A stretch of 38,388 nt of DNA from contig CAJUPU010000029.1 of the NCBI GenBank assembly GCA_910588495.1, forward strand, positions 2,763 through 41,150, in the 5' to 3' direction. Numbering within the stretch: the stretch's first letter is position 1; every line of letters starts with the position of its first letter. Both the position numbers and the translations under genes were made by a program. Of the stretch, positions 1 through 6,772 are shown piece after piece. The stretch comes from an uncultured Oscillospiraceae bacterium. Its GTDB lineage: Bacteria; Bacillota; Clostridia; Oscillospirales; Oscillospiraceae. The notes beneath the pieces are model-generated. The model saw only the letters and a program-made list of their open reading frames with translations. It was not told the DNA's origin and did not search any database.

Positions 1-233
1 AGTCGGAAGGAAGCCGCGCGCCGCGAACAGGCGCAGCGTGACAAGGAGAAGCGCGAAGCCGTCGAGAGCCGCGCGGATGGACTGGAGCGAGGGCAAAAGG
101 CAGGGGCCCGCGCAGCGGGGCCGAATTTTGCCCGAGTCGGAAGGAAGCCGCGCGCCGCGAACAGGCGCAGCGTGACAAGGAGAAGCGCGGAGCCGTCGAG
201 AGCTGCGGGGATGGACTGGAGCGAGGGCAAAAG
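1..233. repeat. Direct tandem repeat, 134-bp period, about 99 bp conserved
   Basis: Bases 1-99 recur at 135-233 with about three substitutions. The spacer (100-134) can form a hairpin with the flanking repeat bases: GGGCAAAA pairs with ATTTTGCCC around a GC-rich core. One frame of each copy reads as an Arg/Lys/Glu-rich peptide, but 134 is not a multiple of three, so the two copies read in different frames. That argues against a repeated protein domain. The first copy may be truncated by the window edge, so the array may continue to the left. I see no start codon, Shine-Dalgarno sequence or known motif. Confidence 0.8.
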
Positions 234-251
234 AAGCGGAACCGCACAAGA

Positions 252-276
252 AAGGGGGACGCAGAGCGTCCCCCTT
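252..276 (-). terminator. Hairpin downstream of the S1-domain gene
   Basis: An 11-bp perfect stem (252-262 with 266-276, loop AGA) lies 10 bp beyond the stop of the minus-strand S1 gene. The tail on that strand is TTTCTT, so it is a plausible but not strong intrinsic terminator. Confidence 0.65.
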
Positions 277-285
277 CGATCGGGT

Positions 286-774
286 CTATTTTCTTCCGCC
301 CCGGCGGCTGCCCCGCTTCTCGTTCATGTGCAGCTCGGACAGCTTGCTGTCGGAGCTCTGCATGAACTGCTTGAGCTGATCCTCGAAACTGGCGGGCCCC
401 CTGGGCTGGGCGGGTTCCGGCGTGAAGCCGCGGCCCGGGCCGGGACGGCGGCTCTGGGGGCGGCGGTCCCCCTCGGGTCTGGGACCGGGGCCGGGTCCGC
501 CGGACCGGGGGCCGGGGCGGCGCTCCGGCCGGGGCGGCGGGGGCAGAGCCTGCTTGATGGACAGGTTGATGCGGTTGTTGTCATCGATGCCGATGACCTT
601 CACCTTGACCTCCTGCCCCTCGGAGAGCAGGTCGTGCACGTCGTTGACGTAGGAATAGGCGATCTCCGAGATATGTACCAGCCCGGACCGGTTGCCCGGA
701 AGTGATACGAACGCGCCGAATTTGGTGATCCCCGTCACCTTTCCGTCCAAAATAGAACCAACTTCAATCCCCAT
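286..774 (-). CDS. yabR: S1 RNA-binding domain protein (YabR / general stress protein 13-like)
   Basis: A 162-residue cytoplasmic protein. Residues 1-75 form one S1 domain: it opens with GSILDGKVTGITKFGAFV and continues through GLVHISEIA, and a late NRINLSIKQA strand closes the OB fold. Residues 76-130 are a disordered Pro/Arg/Gly linker, and the C-terminus ends in a basic tail (GSRRGGRK), both consistent with RNA or ribosome contact. In Bacillus the order yabP-yabQ-divIC-yabR is the same, which supports the assignment. A GAGGG element precedes the ATG. A hairpin at 818-836 separates it from divIC and it has its own downstream hairpin. The family binds RNA or ribosomes, but no precise role is visible here. 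Confidence 0.85.
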   Translation of the reverse strand: MGIEVGSILDGKVTGITKFGAFVSLPGNRSGLVHISEIAYSYVNDVHDLLSEGQEVKVKVIGIDDNNRINLSIKQALPPPPRPERRPGPRSGGPGPGPRPEGDRRPQSRRPGPGRGFTPEPAQPRGPASFEDQLKQFMQSSDSKLSELHMNEKRGSRRGGRK

Positions 775-817
775 AAATCTCTTTTTTCCCTCTCAATGTA
801 GATTGGATTTTTGCCAA

Positions 818-836
818 GCGCCGCCATAGGCGGCGC
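818..836. other. Intergenic hairpin between divIC and the S1 gene
   Basis: Perfect 8-bp inverted repeat (818-825 GCGCCGCC with 829-836, loop ATA). Neither strand has a T-tract directly after it, so it may be a processing or pausing structure rather than a terminator. Confidence 0.5.
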
Positions 837-864
837 GTTGTGCGCTTGCTGATGCTGTGCGCCT

Positions 865-1143
865 CTACCTGGAAGAGTCCACGAACTCGATCTCTCCCGG
901 CTCCACCAGGCCCAGGCGGCTGCGGGCGATGTCGGCCAGGTACTCAGGGTCGCCGCTGTGGTCGATGCCGTCCTGGAGCGCGGCGTTTGCCTCTCGCTGC
1001 TCCTGGACCTGACGGATCAGCGCGTCCCGGTCGGCCTGGGCGGCGCCCAGCTTGGCCTGGGTGGACAGCAGGGCGATGGCCGTGGCGGCCAGCATCACCA
1101 GTACCAGCAGCTTTGTGGCCACGCCGGCCCGTTTCAGCTTCAT
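865..1143 (-). CDS. divIC: Septum formation initiator, DivIC/FtsL/FtsB-like
   Basis: 92 residues: a short basic N-terminus, one transmembrane helix (about residues 10-26, KLLVLVMLAATAIALL), then a coiled coil (about 27-62, rich in Gln, Arg and Ala), and a C-terminal stretch with SRLGLVEPGEIEFVD. The LGLVEPGE-type ending is characteristic of the bacterial DivIC/FtsB family, which forms the FtsQLB/DivIB-FtsL-DivIC subcomplex that activates septal peptidoglycan synthesis. An AAGGGG element precedes the ATG. Its first 200 bp lie inside the end of the yabQ reading frame, in another frame. A sigma-A-like promoter (1185-1214), itself within yabQ, could drive it independently of the sporulation genes. 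Confidence 0.85.
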   Translation of the reverse strand: MKLKRAGVATKLLVLVMLAATAIALLSTQAKLGAAQADRDALIRQVQEQREANAALQDGIDHSGDPEYLADIARSRLGLVEPGEIEFVDSSR

Positions 1144-1615
1144 TGCCCATCGCCCCTTCCCTCCCGTTTCTGGCGAAACGGTATAGTATATTTATTTTAT
1201 ACCAGGACAGCCAATTTTGGAAGAGTTTTTTTCGATTTTCCAAAAATTTTTTTGTGCGCCGCCCGAGATACCGGGCGGGGGCGGTGAGCAGCCGCAGCAG
1301 GGCCCGGATCTTGTCCGCCAGCCACAGCAGAGCGGGCAGGATCAGGCGGCTGAGGGTGAGGAAGTACCCCCCGCCCCCCAGGGCCACCGCGGCCATGTGG
1401 TAGATGCGCACCTGGCCGTCCTCCCGCAGCAGGGTGAGGGCGAACAGCCCCGCCGTGGCCCCCAGCCAGAACATCAGGTCCAGCACGAAGGCCAGGCCGG
1501 GCACCTTCAGGCTCCGGCGCAGGGTGCGCATCTCGTCATAGGCCAGGCCCAGCAGCGCCCCCAGCAGGACCCCCTGCCCAAAGACCGCCGCCTGGCCCGC
1601 CACGTCGATGCGCAT
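944..1615 (-). CDS. yabQ: Spore cortex biosynthesis protein YabQ
   Basis: The open frame is 223 residues. Residues 1-125 look like YabQ: an N-terminal GALLGLAYDEMRTLRR element and membrane helices around 10-25, 40-62, 72-90 and 95-110, followed by a basic stretch (RYLGRRTKKFLENRKKLFQ). YabQ is a sporulation membrane protein needed for cortex formation. It starts 3 bp after the yabP stop, so the two are probably co-translated. About 66 residues at the end are Arg/Gly/Pro-rich and lie antiphase over divIC; they do not resemble the family. The frame passes two runs of seven A on the coding strand (around 1226-1254), and a slip there in either direction would end the protein within about 25 codons. 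The true C-terminus is therefore uncertain. Confidence 0.8.
   Translation of the reverse strand: MRIDVAGQAAVFGQGVLLGALLGLAYDEMRTLRRSLKVPGLAFVLDLMFWLGATAGLFALTLLREDGQVRIYHMAAVALGGGGYFLTLSRLILPALLWLADKIRALLRLLTAPARYLGRRTKKFLENRKKLFQNWLSWYKINILYRFARNGREGAMGNEAETGRRGHKAAGTGDAGRHGHRPAVHPGQAGRRPGRPGRADPSGPGAARGKRRAPGRHRPQRRP
1185..1214 (-). promoter_or_regulatory. Candidate sigma-A promoter for divIC
   Basis: On the minus strand, TTGGCT (1209-1214), an 18-bp spacer and TATACT (1185-1190). It lies in the AT-rich end of yabQ, 42 bp before the divIC start. Confidence 0.5.
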
Positions 1616-1618
1616 GGG

Positions 1619-1900
1619 TCAGCGCAGCAGCCGGGCCAGGAAGCCGCCCCGGCTCCCCGGGCCGTCATCCTCATAGCTGACGGCGTCGATGTCTCCGTCT
1701 ACCTTCAGATCGCCGCCGTCCAGGGACAGCTTTTCGATGTGCAGGTTCTCCCCGGTCACCACCATGGCGCCCTTGGAGGTGGACAGCACGATGGTGTTTT
1801 CATCGAACCGCTCCACATCCTCCACGCCGGACACAGTGAGGCTCTTGCGCTCCTCGATCACCACATGGTGGGGGGCGGACAGGCCGCCTTCGTATGCCAT
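1619..1900 (-). CDS. yabP: Sporulation protein YabP
   Basis: 93 residues, the usual YabP size. The recognisable family pattern is an N-terminal PHHVVIEERKSLTVSGVEDVERFDE followed by TSKGAMVVTGENLHIEKLSLDGGDLKVDGDI, here read as two adjacent segments. It is a small beta-rich protein of the YabP/YqfC family, which in Bacillus is made in the mother cell under sigma-E and needed for spore development. It precedes yabQ by 3 bp. The Shine-Dalgarno AAGGAG lies in the loop of a 9-bp stem (1901-1929), which could modulate initiation. The usual upstream neighbour hslR/rqcP is absent here and an AI-2E transporter gene takes its place. Confidence 0.9.
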   Translation of the reverse strand: MAYEGGLSAPHHVVIEERKSLTVSGVEDVERFDENTIVLSTSKGAMVVTGENLHIEKLSLDGGDLKVDGDIDAVSYEDDGPGSRGGFLARLLR

Positions 1901-1929
1901 TGGACCATCTCCTTACCCTTGATGGTCCA
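1901..1929 (-). promoter_or_regulatory. Stem-loop presenting the yabP Shine-Dalgarno
   Basis: Perfect 9-bp arms TGGACCATC (1901-1909) and GATGGTCCA (1921-1929) flank an 11-nt loop that contains AAGGAG on the minus strand. The stem ends next to the ATG of yabP. Confidence 0.5.
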
Positions 1930-1964
1930 TTGTATGGGGTTTGTCCCAGGAATATGAGTGGAAA

Positions 1965-3122
1965 TCAGAGCTGGGGCGGGTCCTCCTCGGCAGGGGGCTC
2001 CGGCCGGGAGGCGGCCAGCCGGGCGCGCAGGTCCCCCTTGAGCAGGGTATAGGCCACCGCTGCCAGGGGGACGCTGACCACCATGCCCACCAGCCCCATC
2101 AGGGAGCCGCCCACGGTCACCGCCGCCAGCACCCAGATGCCGGGCAGGCCCATGGAGGTGCCCACCACCCGGGGATAGATCAGGTTGCCCTCCAGCTGCT
2201 GGAGCGCCACCAGGAACACCAGGAACCACACCGCCTCCAGGGGGTCGATCATCACCAGAAGCAGCACTGCCAGCACCGCCCCCAGGTAGGCCCCGGCGAT
2301 GGGAATCAGGGCGAACACCCCCACCGCCACCGAGATCAGCGGGGCGTAGTCGAACCGGAACACACACATGCCGGCAAAGCACAGCCCGCCCAGGATGCAC
2401 GCCTCCACCATCTGGCCGTTGACGTATTTGGTGAAGGTGTCCGAGGTGAGCCGGGTGACGAAGAGCACCGTGTCCGCCGCCTTCTGGGGCAGGTACGCCT
2501 GGACCAGGCGGCGGCATTGGGCGGTGAGCCGGGGCGCGCCGGACAGCATATAGATGGAGAACACCAGGGAGATCACCCCGGTGACCACCGCCGAGACCAG
2601 CACGCTGGTCATGCCGATGAGGTGGGGCAGGGTGTTGGTCAGGGCGTCCAGCGCCCCGTTGAGCAGCTTTTGCAGCGACTCGCTGATGCCCGAGGACAGG
2701 TCCAGATCGGCCAGCTGCTCCAGGTCCAGCCGGGCCACCACCCAGTCGAACAGCTCCTGGAAATTGGCGGCGTAGGTGCTGAGGTTGCTGATGAACAGCT
2801 CGATGCTGTGGGTGAGCTCGGGCACCACCAGGGCGACCAGCGCGGTGATGAGCGCCGCCACCAGGAGGTATGCGGTGGCTGCCGCCAGGGGCCGGGCGGC
2901 CCCGCGGCCCTTTTCCGGCAGGGCCTGCTGGTACAGCCGGGCGAAGAAATTGCAGGGCCGGTGGAGGATGAAGGCGATGACGGCGCCGATCAGCAGGGGC
3001 TGGAAGGCGCCCAGCACCCCGCCCAGCCAGCGGCCCACCTCGTCCAGCTTGACGATGACCGCCACCAGCACGATGGCGTAGGTGATCAGCAGGAGCAGGC
3101 TGCGAAACAGCTTTTTATCCAT
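1965..3122 (-). CDS. AI-2E family transporter (TqsA/PerM/YdiK-like)
   Basis: 385 residues with about eight hydrophobic segments: a pair at the N-terminus (LLLLITYAIVLVAVIV and AVIAFILHRP), a helix around 80-105 (AATAYLLVAALITALVALVV), and a large cluster from about 200 to 345. The cytoplasmic-side middle region (110-190) is amphipathic and helical. The FxKYVNGQMVEACILGG and FALIPIAGAYLGAV motifs are typical of the AI-2E exporter (UPF0118) family. Some members export AI-2 and others act in ion antiport, so the substrate cannot be told. GGAG lies upstream of the ATG. The gene faces yabP with a 64-bp gap, so read-through into yabP is possible. Confidence 0.9.
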   Translation of the reverse strand: MDKKLFRSLLLLITYAIVLVAVIVKLDEVGRWLGGVLGAFQPLLIGAVIAFILHRPCNFFARLYQQALPEKGRGAARPLAAATAYLLVAALITALVALVVPELTHSIELFISNLSTYAANFQELFDWVVARLDLEQLADLDLSSGISESLQKLLNGALDALTNTLPHLIGMTSVLVSAVVTGVISLVFSIYMLSGAPRLTAQCRRLVQAYLPQKAADTVLFVTRLTSDTFTKYVNGQMVEACILGGLCFAGMCVFRFDYAPLISVAVGVFALIPIAGAYLGAVLAVLLLVMIDPLEAVWFLVFLVALQQLEGNLIYPRVVGTSMGLPGIWVLAAVTVGGSLMGLVGMVVSVPLAAVAYTLLKGDLRARLAASRPEPPAEEDPPQL

Positions 3123-3157
3123 GGAAACACTTCTCCATTTCGATGATTTTTCCCCAT

Positions 3158-3652
3158 TTACCGGGGGAAGGGACGGTCAGATCGGGACGCTCCCAGCCCG
3201 CGCCGGTGCGCCCGCCAGTCCGGCAGCCGCCGCCGGAGACCCAGGGACAGGCCGTCGGGGAGACCGTCCGGGTGGAAGAACCGCAGCTCCTCCACCTCGC
3301 CCGGCTGGCACCTCAGCACCCCGGACCAGTCCCGGCAGGTATAGGCGAACTCCACGTTATACACCTCGTCCCCGTTGGGGTAGACGTGGTGCTCCTGCGG
3401 GCCGGTGAACACGCCGTACAGCTCCAGGGCACGGGCGGTGAGCCCAGTCTCCTCCAGCAGCTCCCGGCGGATGGCCTCCTCCGCCGTCTCCCCCGGCTCC
3501 ATAGAGCCCGCGGCGGAAAAGCTCCACAGGCGGTCGTCCGTTCTCTGCTGGAGCAGGATGCGGCCCTGTGTGTCCTCCAGGATCACGCAGGAGCCCACCT
3601 GGATCAGGGGGCGGTGGCCCACGAGGGCCCGCAGGTCCATGATATAGCCCAT
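3158..3652 (-). CDS. NUDIX hydrolase
   Basis: 164 residues. The Nudix box is complete at about residues 50-72: G-SMEPG-E-TAEEAIR-RELLEETG, matching GX5EX7REUXEEXGU, so the metal-binding glutamates are present. Such enzymes cleave nucleoside diphosphates linked to another moiety; the substrate cannot be read from sequence. An AGGAGG element sits 7 nt before the ATG, and a strong promoter (3706-3734) lies in the gap after tyrA, so it is its own transcription unit. The C-terminus is Arg-rich (LPDWRAHRRGLGASRSDRPFPR split across the last 25 residues) and probably flexible. Confidence 0.9.
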   Translation of the reverse strand: MGYIMDLRALVGHRPLIQVGSCVILEDTQGRILLQQRTDDRLWSFSAAGSMEPGETAEEAIRRELLEETGLTARALELYGVFTGPQEHHVYPNGDEVYNVEFAYTCRDWSGVLRCQPGEVEELRFFHPDGLPDGLSLGLRRRLPDWRAHRRGLGASRSDRPFPR

Positions 3653-3705
3653 AATGACAGCCTCCTATCGGCGGCAGATCGTTCTGATAAAGCCGCGCCG
3701 CCCCC

Positions 3706-3734
3706 AGTATACCACCAGGGACGGCCCGCGTCAA
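3706..3734 (-). promoter_or_regulatory. Sigma-A promoter for the NUDIX gene
   Basis: TTGACG (3729-3734), a 17-bp spacer and TATACT (3706-3711) on the minus strand, about 55 bp before the start codon. Confidence 0.75.
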
Positions 3735-3739
3735 ATCAT

Positions 3740-4612
3740 TCAAAAGGAGGGGCGCACGTCGTCGCCACGGGCCCGCTCCAGGTCGATCTGCTTCTTCCGG
3801 CCGGACGCCTGGGCCAGCATGGACAGCAGCGCCTCCCGGTCACCGGCCTCGATGACCCGGCGGTACTGCCCCAGCCGCTCCTCCAGCGCACCCACTGCCC
3901 GGCACAGCGCCGGGGCGTTGAGGGTGAACAGCTGGGTCCACATGGCCGGGTCCAGCGCCGCCACCCGGGTGCAGTCCCGGAAGGAGCCACCCTCGAAGCC
4001 TTTGCAGGAGAACAGCCCCTCGTCGGCGCACACCGACACGGCGATCACATGCATGAGCTGGCTGGTGTAGGCGATCATCTCGTCGTGGCGCTCCGGGGTG
4101 GTGACGATCACGTCGCCGAACTGGCACCAGTCCGCCATGCGCCCCAGCAGGTCCAGATGCTCCCGGGTGGAGCCGGGGCCGGGGGTGACGATGAAGTGGG
4201 TGTTGCGGAACAGCCCCCCCTCGGCGTTGCCGATGCCGGACACCTCCTTGCCGGCCATGGGGTGGCAGCCGATGAAGTCCACCCCGGCCGGCAGGCGCCC
4301 CGCCGCCTCCATCACGGCGGTCTTGACGCCGCACACGTCCCAGATGAGGCAGCCGGGCTTGAAGCGGTCCCGGTGTTCCTCCAGGAAGGCGATGATTCCC
4401 GCCGGGTCCTGGCACAGGACCACCACGTCCGCCCCAGGCAGCTCCGCCGCCGGGTCGAAGGTGAGCCGGTCCGCCGCGCGCTTGGCCTGCGCCTTCTCAA
4501 AGGTGGCCTGGGAGCGCACCGCGCCCACCACCTCGAAGTCCTCGAAGCCCTGGAGGGCCATGGCCAGGGAGCCGCCGATCAGCCCCAGGCCCACCACTAA
4601 TATCTTTTTCAT
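3740..4612 (-). CDS. tyrA: Prephenate dehydrogenase
   Basis: 290 residues. The Rossmann motif VGLGLIGGSLA (residues 7-17) binds NAD(P). IGCHPMAGKEVSGI (about 118-131) carries the catalytic histidine, and GGLFRNTHFIVTPG follows, as in TyrA. The C-terminal helical dimerisation domain includes HDEMIAYTSQLMHVIA and GFEGGSFRDCTRVA. There is no chorismate mutase domain and no ACT domain, so it is the short monofunctional form. It oxidatively decarboxylates prephenate to 4-hydroxyphenylpyruvate, the step before transamination to tyrosine. It lies 27 bp after the MBL gene and is the last gene of the operon headed by the tyrosine-rich leader, which fits feedback at the transcript level. Confidence 0.95.
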   Translation of the reverse strand: MKKILVVGLGLIGGSLAMALQGFEDFEVVGAVRSQATFEKAQAKRAADRLTFDPAAELPGADVVVLCQDPAGIIAFLEEHRDRFKPGCLIWDVCGVKTAVMEAAGRLPAGVDFIGCHPMAGKEVSGIGNAEGGLFRNTHFIVTPGPGSTREHLDLLGRMADWCQFGDVIVTTPERHDEMIAYTSQLMHVIAVSVCADEGLFSCKGFEGGSFRDCTRVAALDPAMWTQLFTLNAPALCRAVGALEERLGQYRRVIEAGDREALLSMLAQASGRKKQIDLERARGDDVRPSF

Positions 4613-4639
4613 ATACGAATCCGCCTCACGTTCATAGTG

Positions 4640-5404
4640 TCAGATGTGGATCTGAAAGGCGCCGAAGTCGAATATCCCGCCGCCCTGTTCCAATTTCCCG
4701 GCGCGCTCCAGTCCGCTCAGACCGTCCCCGATCTCCCCGATGAGACCGGCGGGGATGTCCAGCCGGTGGTGGCCGGGCAGGACCCTGTCGATCGCCAAAT
4801 GGTCGATCTTTTGGACTGACGCAAGGAACTGCCGGGGGTCGGTGGTGGGGTAGAAGGCGTCCAGGCAGCCCTCGTAGACCAGGTCGCCGGACCACAGCCA
4901 CTTCCGCTCCGGCTCGTAAAAGCAGCAGTGCCCCGGCGAGTGGCCCGGCGTATGGATGGCGGTCACCATCCTGCCGCCCAGGTCGAAACAGTGTCCGTCC
5001 TGGAACACGATCTGGGGCGTGCCTTGAAAGACCTGATAGCCCCCCGGATCGAAGCCCTCGGGAAAGGCGCAGGGCTTGGCGGTCAGGTTCTGCCTGACCA
5101 CCTGCGGGGGAAGGGGGAAGCGCCCGTCCAGCCAGTCCCGCTCCGCCTGGTGGACGGCGATGGTGTGGAAGTGGCGGTGCCCGCCGATGTGGTCCCAGTG
5201 GACGTGGGTAGTGGCGGCTGTGACGGGCAGGCCGGTCAGCTCCCTGACCACCGCCCCGATGTCCGCCACCCCCAGCCCGGTGTCCAGGAGCAGGGCCCGC
5301 TCCGCGCCCAGCAGGAGGTAGGAGTGGGTCTGCTCCCAATGCCGGTATTCGCTGATGGCGAAGGTGTCGGGCTGGAGCTGTTCTACGGTGAACCAGCCGG
5401 ACAT
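4640..5404 (-). CDS. MBL-fold metallo-hydrolase
   Basis: 254 residues from the ATG at 5404. The longer frame to 5494 overlaps the end of aroF with Ser/Arg-rich sequence and is rejected. GGGAG lies 6 nt upstream, inside the aroF end, and only 1 bp separates the two genes. Metal-binding motifs are THVHWDHIGGH (about residues 70-80; HxHxDH), the HTPGHSPGH stretch near 150, SGDLVYEG (Asp bridging two metals), and a late GHHRLD. These give a standard two-zinc beta-lactamase-fold hydrolase. The substrate is unknown. Its position between aroF and tyrA suggests a thioester or detoxification role linked to the pathway, but no known shikimate step requires it. Confidence 0.9.
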   Translation of the reverse strand: MSGWFTVEQLQPDTFAISEYRHWEQTHSYLLLGAERALLLDTGLGVADIGAVVRELTGLPVTAATTHVHWDHIGGHRHFHTIAVHQAERDWLDGRFPLPPQVVRQNLTAKPCAFPEGFDPGGYQVFQGTPQIVFQDGHCFDLGGRMVTAIHTPGHSPGHCCFYEPERKWLWSGDLVYEGCLDAFYPTTDPRQFLASVQKIDHLAIDRVLPGHHRLDIPAGLIGEIGDGLSGLERAGKLEQGGGIFDFGAFQIHI

Positions 5405-5405
5405 G

Positions 5406-6422
5406 TCACAGCTCCCGGCCCACGCACCGGGCCAGCGTCCGCAGCTTGTCCATGATGGAGCCGAACTGCTCCGGCGTGACGGACTGGGCTCCATCGCACA
5501 GGGCGCAGGGGGGATCGTTGTGGACCTCTACGATCAGTCCGTCCGCCCCGGCGGCCACCGCCGCCATGGCCATCCGCTCCACCATCCACGCCTTGCCGCA
5601 GGCATGGGAGGGATCCACCACCACGGGCAGGTGGCTCTGGGCCTTCACCGCCAGCACTGCCGACAGGTCCAGGGTGTTGCGGGTATAGGTCTCGAAGGTG
5701 CGGATGCCCCGCTCGCACAAGATCACGTTGGGATTGCCCCCGGCCATGATGTACTCCGCGCTCATCAGCCACTCCTCGATGGTGGAGGACAGCCCCCGCT
5801 TGAGCAGGACCGGCTTGCTGCTCCTGCCCACCTTTTTCAGCAGGTCGAAGTTCTGCATGTTCCGGGCGCCGATCTGGATCACGTCCACCGCCTCCTCGAA
5901 GAGGGGGAGCTGGTCGGCGCTCATGAGCTCGGACACGATGGGCAGTCCGGTGGCCTTCCTTGCCTCGTCCAGCAGCAGCACCCCCTCCACCCCCTTGCCC
6001 TGGAAGGCGTAGGGGGAGGTGCGGGGCTTGTACGCGCCCCCCCGCAGGGCGGCCGCCCCGGACTGCTGCACCGCCCGGGCCACCTCCAGGATCTGCTCCT
6101 CGCTCTCCACCGAGCAGGGACCGGCGATCACCGCCAGCTTGTTCCCGCCGATGGCCACCCCGCCGCCGATCTGGATGACGGAGTCGTCCGGGTGGTACTT
6201 GCGGTTGGCCTTTTTATAGGGCTCGCTCACCCGCATCACCCGTTCCACGCCGGGGAGCTGGGCCAGCTGCTCCTGGTTCAGCCCGCCGGCGTCCCCCTCC
6301 GCGCCCAGGATGGTGGTCTCGGCGCCCTTGGACACCATCACCCGCACGCCGCCCGCCTCCATGGCCCGGATGGCGATATCCAGCTGCTCGGGGGAAAATT
6401 CCCGCTTCATGATGACTACCAT
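5406..6422 (-). CDS. aroF: 3-deoxy-7-phosphoheptulonate (DAHP) synthase, type I-beta
   Basis: 338 residues. Residues 1-65 form an N-terminal ferredoxin-like (ACT-type) regulatory domain as in the Thermotoga enzyme. A TIM barrel follows. Motifs: AGPCSVES (about 98), LRGGAYKPRTSPYAFQG (about 124, PEP and E4P binding), ARNMQNFDLLK, CERGIRTFE, DPSHACGK and VEVHNDP, which together hold the metal ligands Cys, His, Glu and Asp. It condenses PEP and erythrose-4-phosphate, the first step of aromatic synthesis. The start at 6422 (MVVIM) is chosen because AGGAGCT lies 9 nt upstream and family members begin with a similar hydrophobic strand. The operon leader upstream is tyrosine-rich, and an N-terminal regulatory domain of this type binds Tyr in characterised relatives. 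Confidence 0.95.
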   Translation of the reverse strand: MVVIMKREFSPEQLDIAIRAMEAGGVRVMVSKGAETTILGAEGDAGGLNQEQLAQLPGVERVMRVSEPYKKANRKYHPDDSVIQIGGGVAIGGNKLAVIAGPCSVESEEQILEVARAVQQSGAAALRGGAYKPRTSPYAFQGKGVEGVLLLDEARKATGLPIVSELMSADQLPLFEEAVDVIQIGARNMQNFDLLKKVGRSSKPVLLKRGLSSTIEEWLMSAEYIMAGGNPNVILCERGIRTFETYTRNTLDLSAVLAVKAQSHLPVVVDPSHACGKAWMVERMAMAAVAAGADGLIVEVHNDPPCALCDGAQSVTPEQFGSIMDKLRTLARCVGREL

Positions 6423-6448
6423 AGCAGATCAGCTCCTTTATCATGAGT

Positions 6449-6616
6449 CTAGGGCTCGTTTGAAACTTGTCAACATACCCAAACGGCGGCTCTTTTTCCG
6501 CCATACTTTGCCAATTTTCCTTGGAATACACCAAGTATTCCTGCGTCAAATTGGCTTCGCCTAGCGAAAAAATCTCTCGCCGTTGGGCATATTTCCAATT
6601 TTCAAACAGCGCCTAG
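6449..6616. mobile_element. MITE-like inverted-repeat element ending in CTAG
   Basis: Imperfect terminal inverted repeats of about 40 bp. The left end reads CTAGGGCTCGTTTGAAA and continues as far as AACGGCG; the right end, on the other strand, reads CTAGGCGCTGTTTGAAAA and continues to CCCAACGGCG. Inside are nested stems: GCCAATTT/AAATTGGC (about 6509-6555) around GGAATAC/GTATTCC. Both ends are CTAG, so a TA duplication of the type made by IS630/Tc1-mariner transposases is possible. There is no transposase. A short frame reads through it on the minus strand, but it has no recognisable domain. It lies between the attenuator and aroF. Confidence 0.75.
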
Positions 6617-6618
6617 AC

Positions 6619-6650
6619 AAAATAAAACGCGGCCCCCTTGGGCCGCCGCG
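6619..6650 (-). terminator. Intrinsic terminator upstream of aroF (attenuator)
   Basis: On the minus strand, a 7-bp GC stem GCGGCCC/GGGCCGC with loop AAGG is followed by G-TTTT-A-TTTT. It lies after the leader peptide and before aroF, where it could only reduce transcription of the operon. Confidence 0.8.
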
Positions 6651-6673
6651 TCAAAACGAGAGACTGCGCGCCT

Positions 6674-6742
6674 TCAAGGGCATGGACCATCGCCGCTATC
6701 GTGATAGCGGTAATAGCCATACCCATAGTTCCGGCTGGTCAT
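6674..6742 (-). CDS. Tyrosine-rich leader peptide of the aroF-tyrA operon
   Basis: A 22-codon frame too short for ordinary gene calling: MTSRN, then YGYGYYRY, then HDSGDGPCP and a TGA stop. Five of eight consecutive residues are Tyr (codons TAT, TAT, TAT, TAC, TAT). GGAGG lies 8-9 nt before the ATG, itself about 24 nt after the predicted transcription start. The Tyr codons run into an 8-bp hairpin (6693-6710), and an intrinsic terminator follows 24 nt after the stop. This is the layout of a ribosome-stalling attenuator: with charged tRNA-Tyr the ribosome reaches the stop and the terminator forms; with scarce Tyr it stalls. I did not find a convincing antiterminator by eye. Confidence 0.85.
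   Translation of the reverse strand: MTSRNYGYGYYRYHDSGDGPCP
6693..6710 (-). promoter_or_regulatory. Hairpin over the Tyr codons of the leader peptide
   Basis: Perfect 8-bp arms CCGCTATC (6693-6700) and GATAGCGG (6703-6710). It covers the last Tyr codons and the following His-Asp-Ser codons, so ribosome position would decide whether it forms. Confidence 0.6.
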
Positions 6743-6772
6743 GCGCGGTCCCTCCTTTTTTCTGCTGAGGGT

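Noticed and set aside
5405..5494. An upstream start for the MBL hydrolase at 5494
   Set aside because: The extra 30 residues are an overlap with aroF in another frame; the ATG at 5404 has a Shine-Dalgarno and fits the family.
6214..6549. A 111-codon minus-strand frame across the MITE into aroF
   Set aside because: It reads through the inverted repeats and then out of frame through aroF. It has no known domain, and similar frames would arise from any copy of the element.
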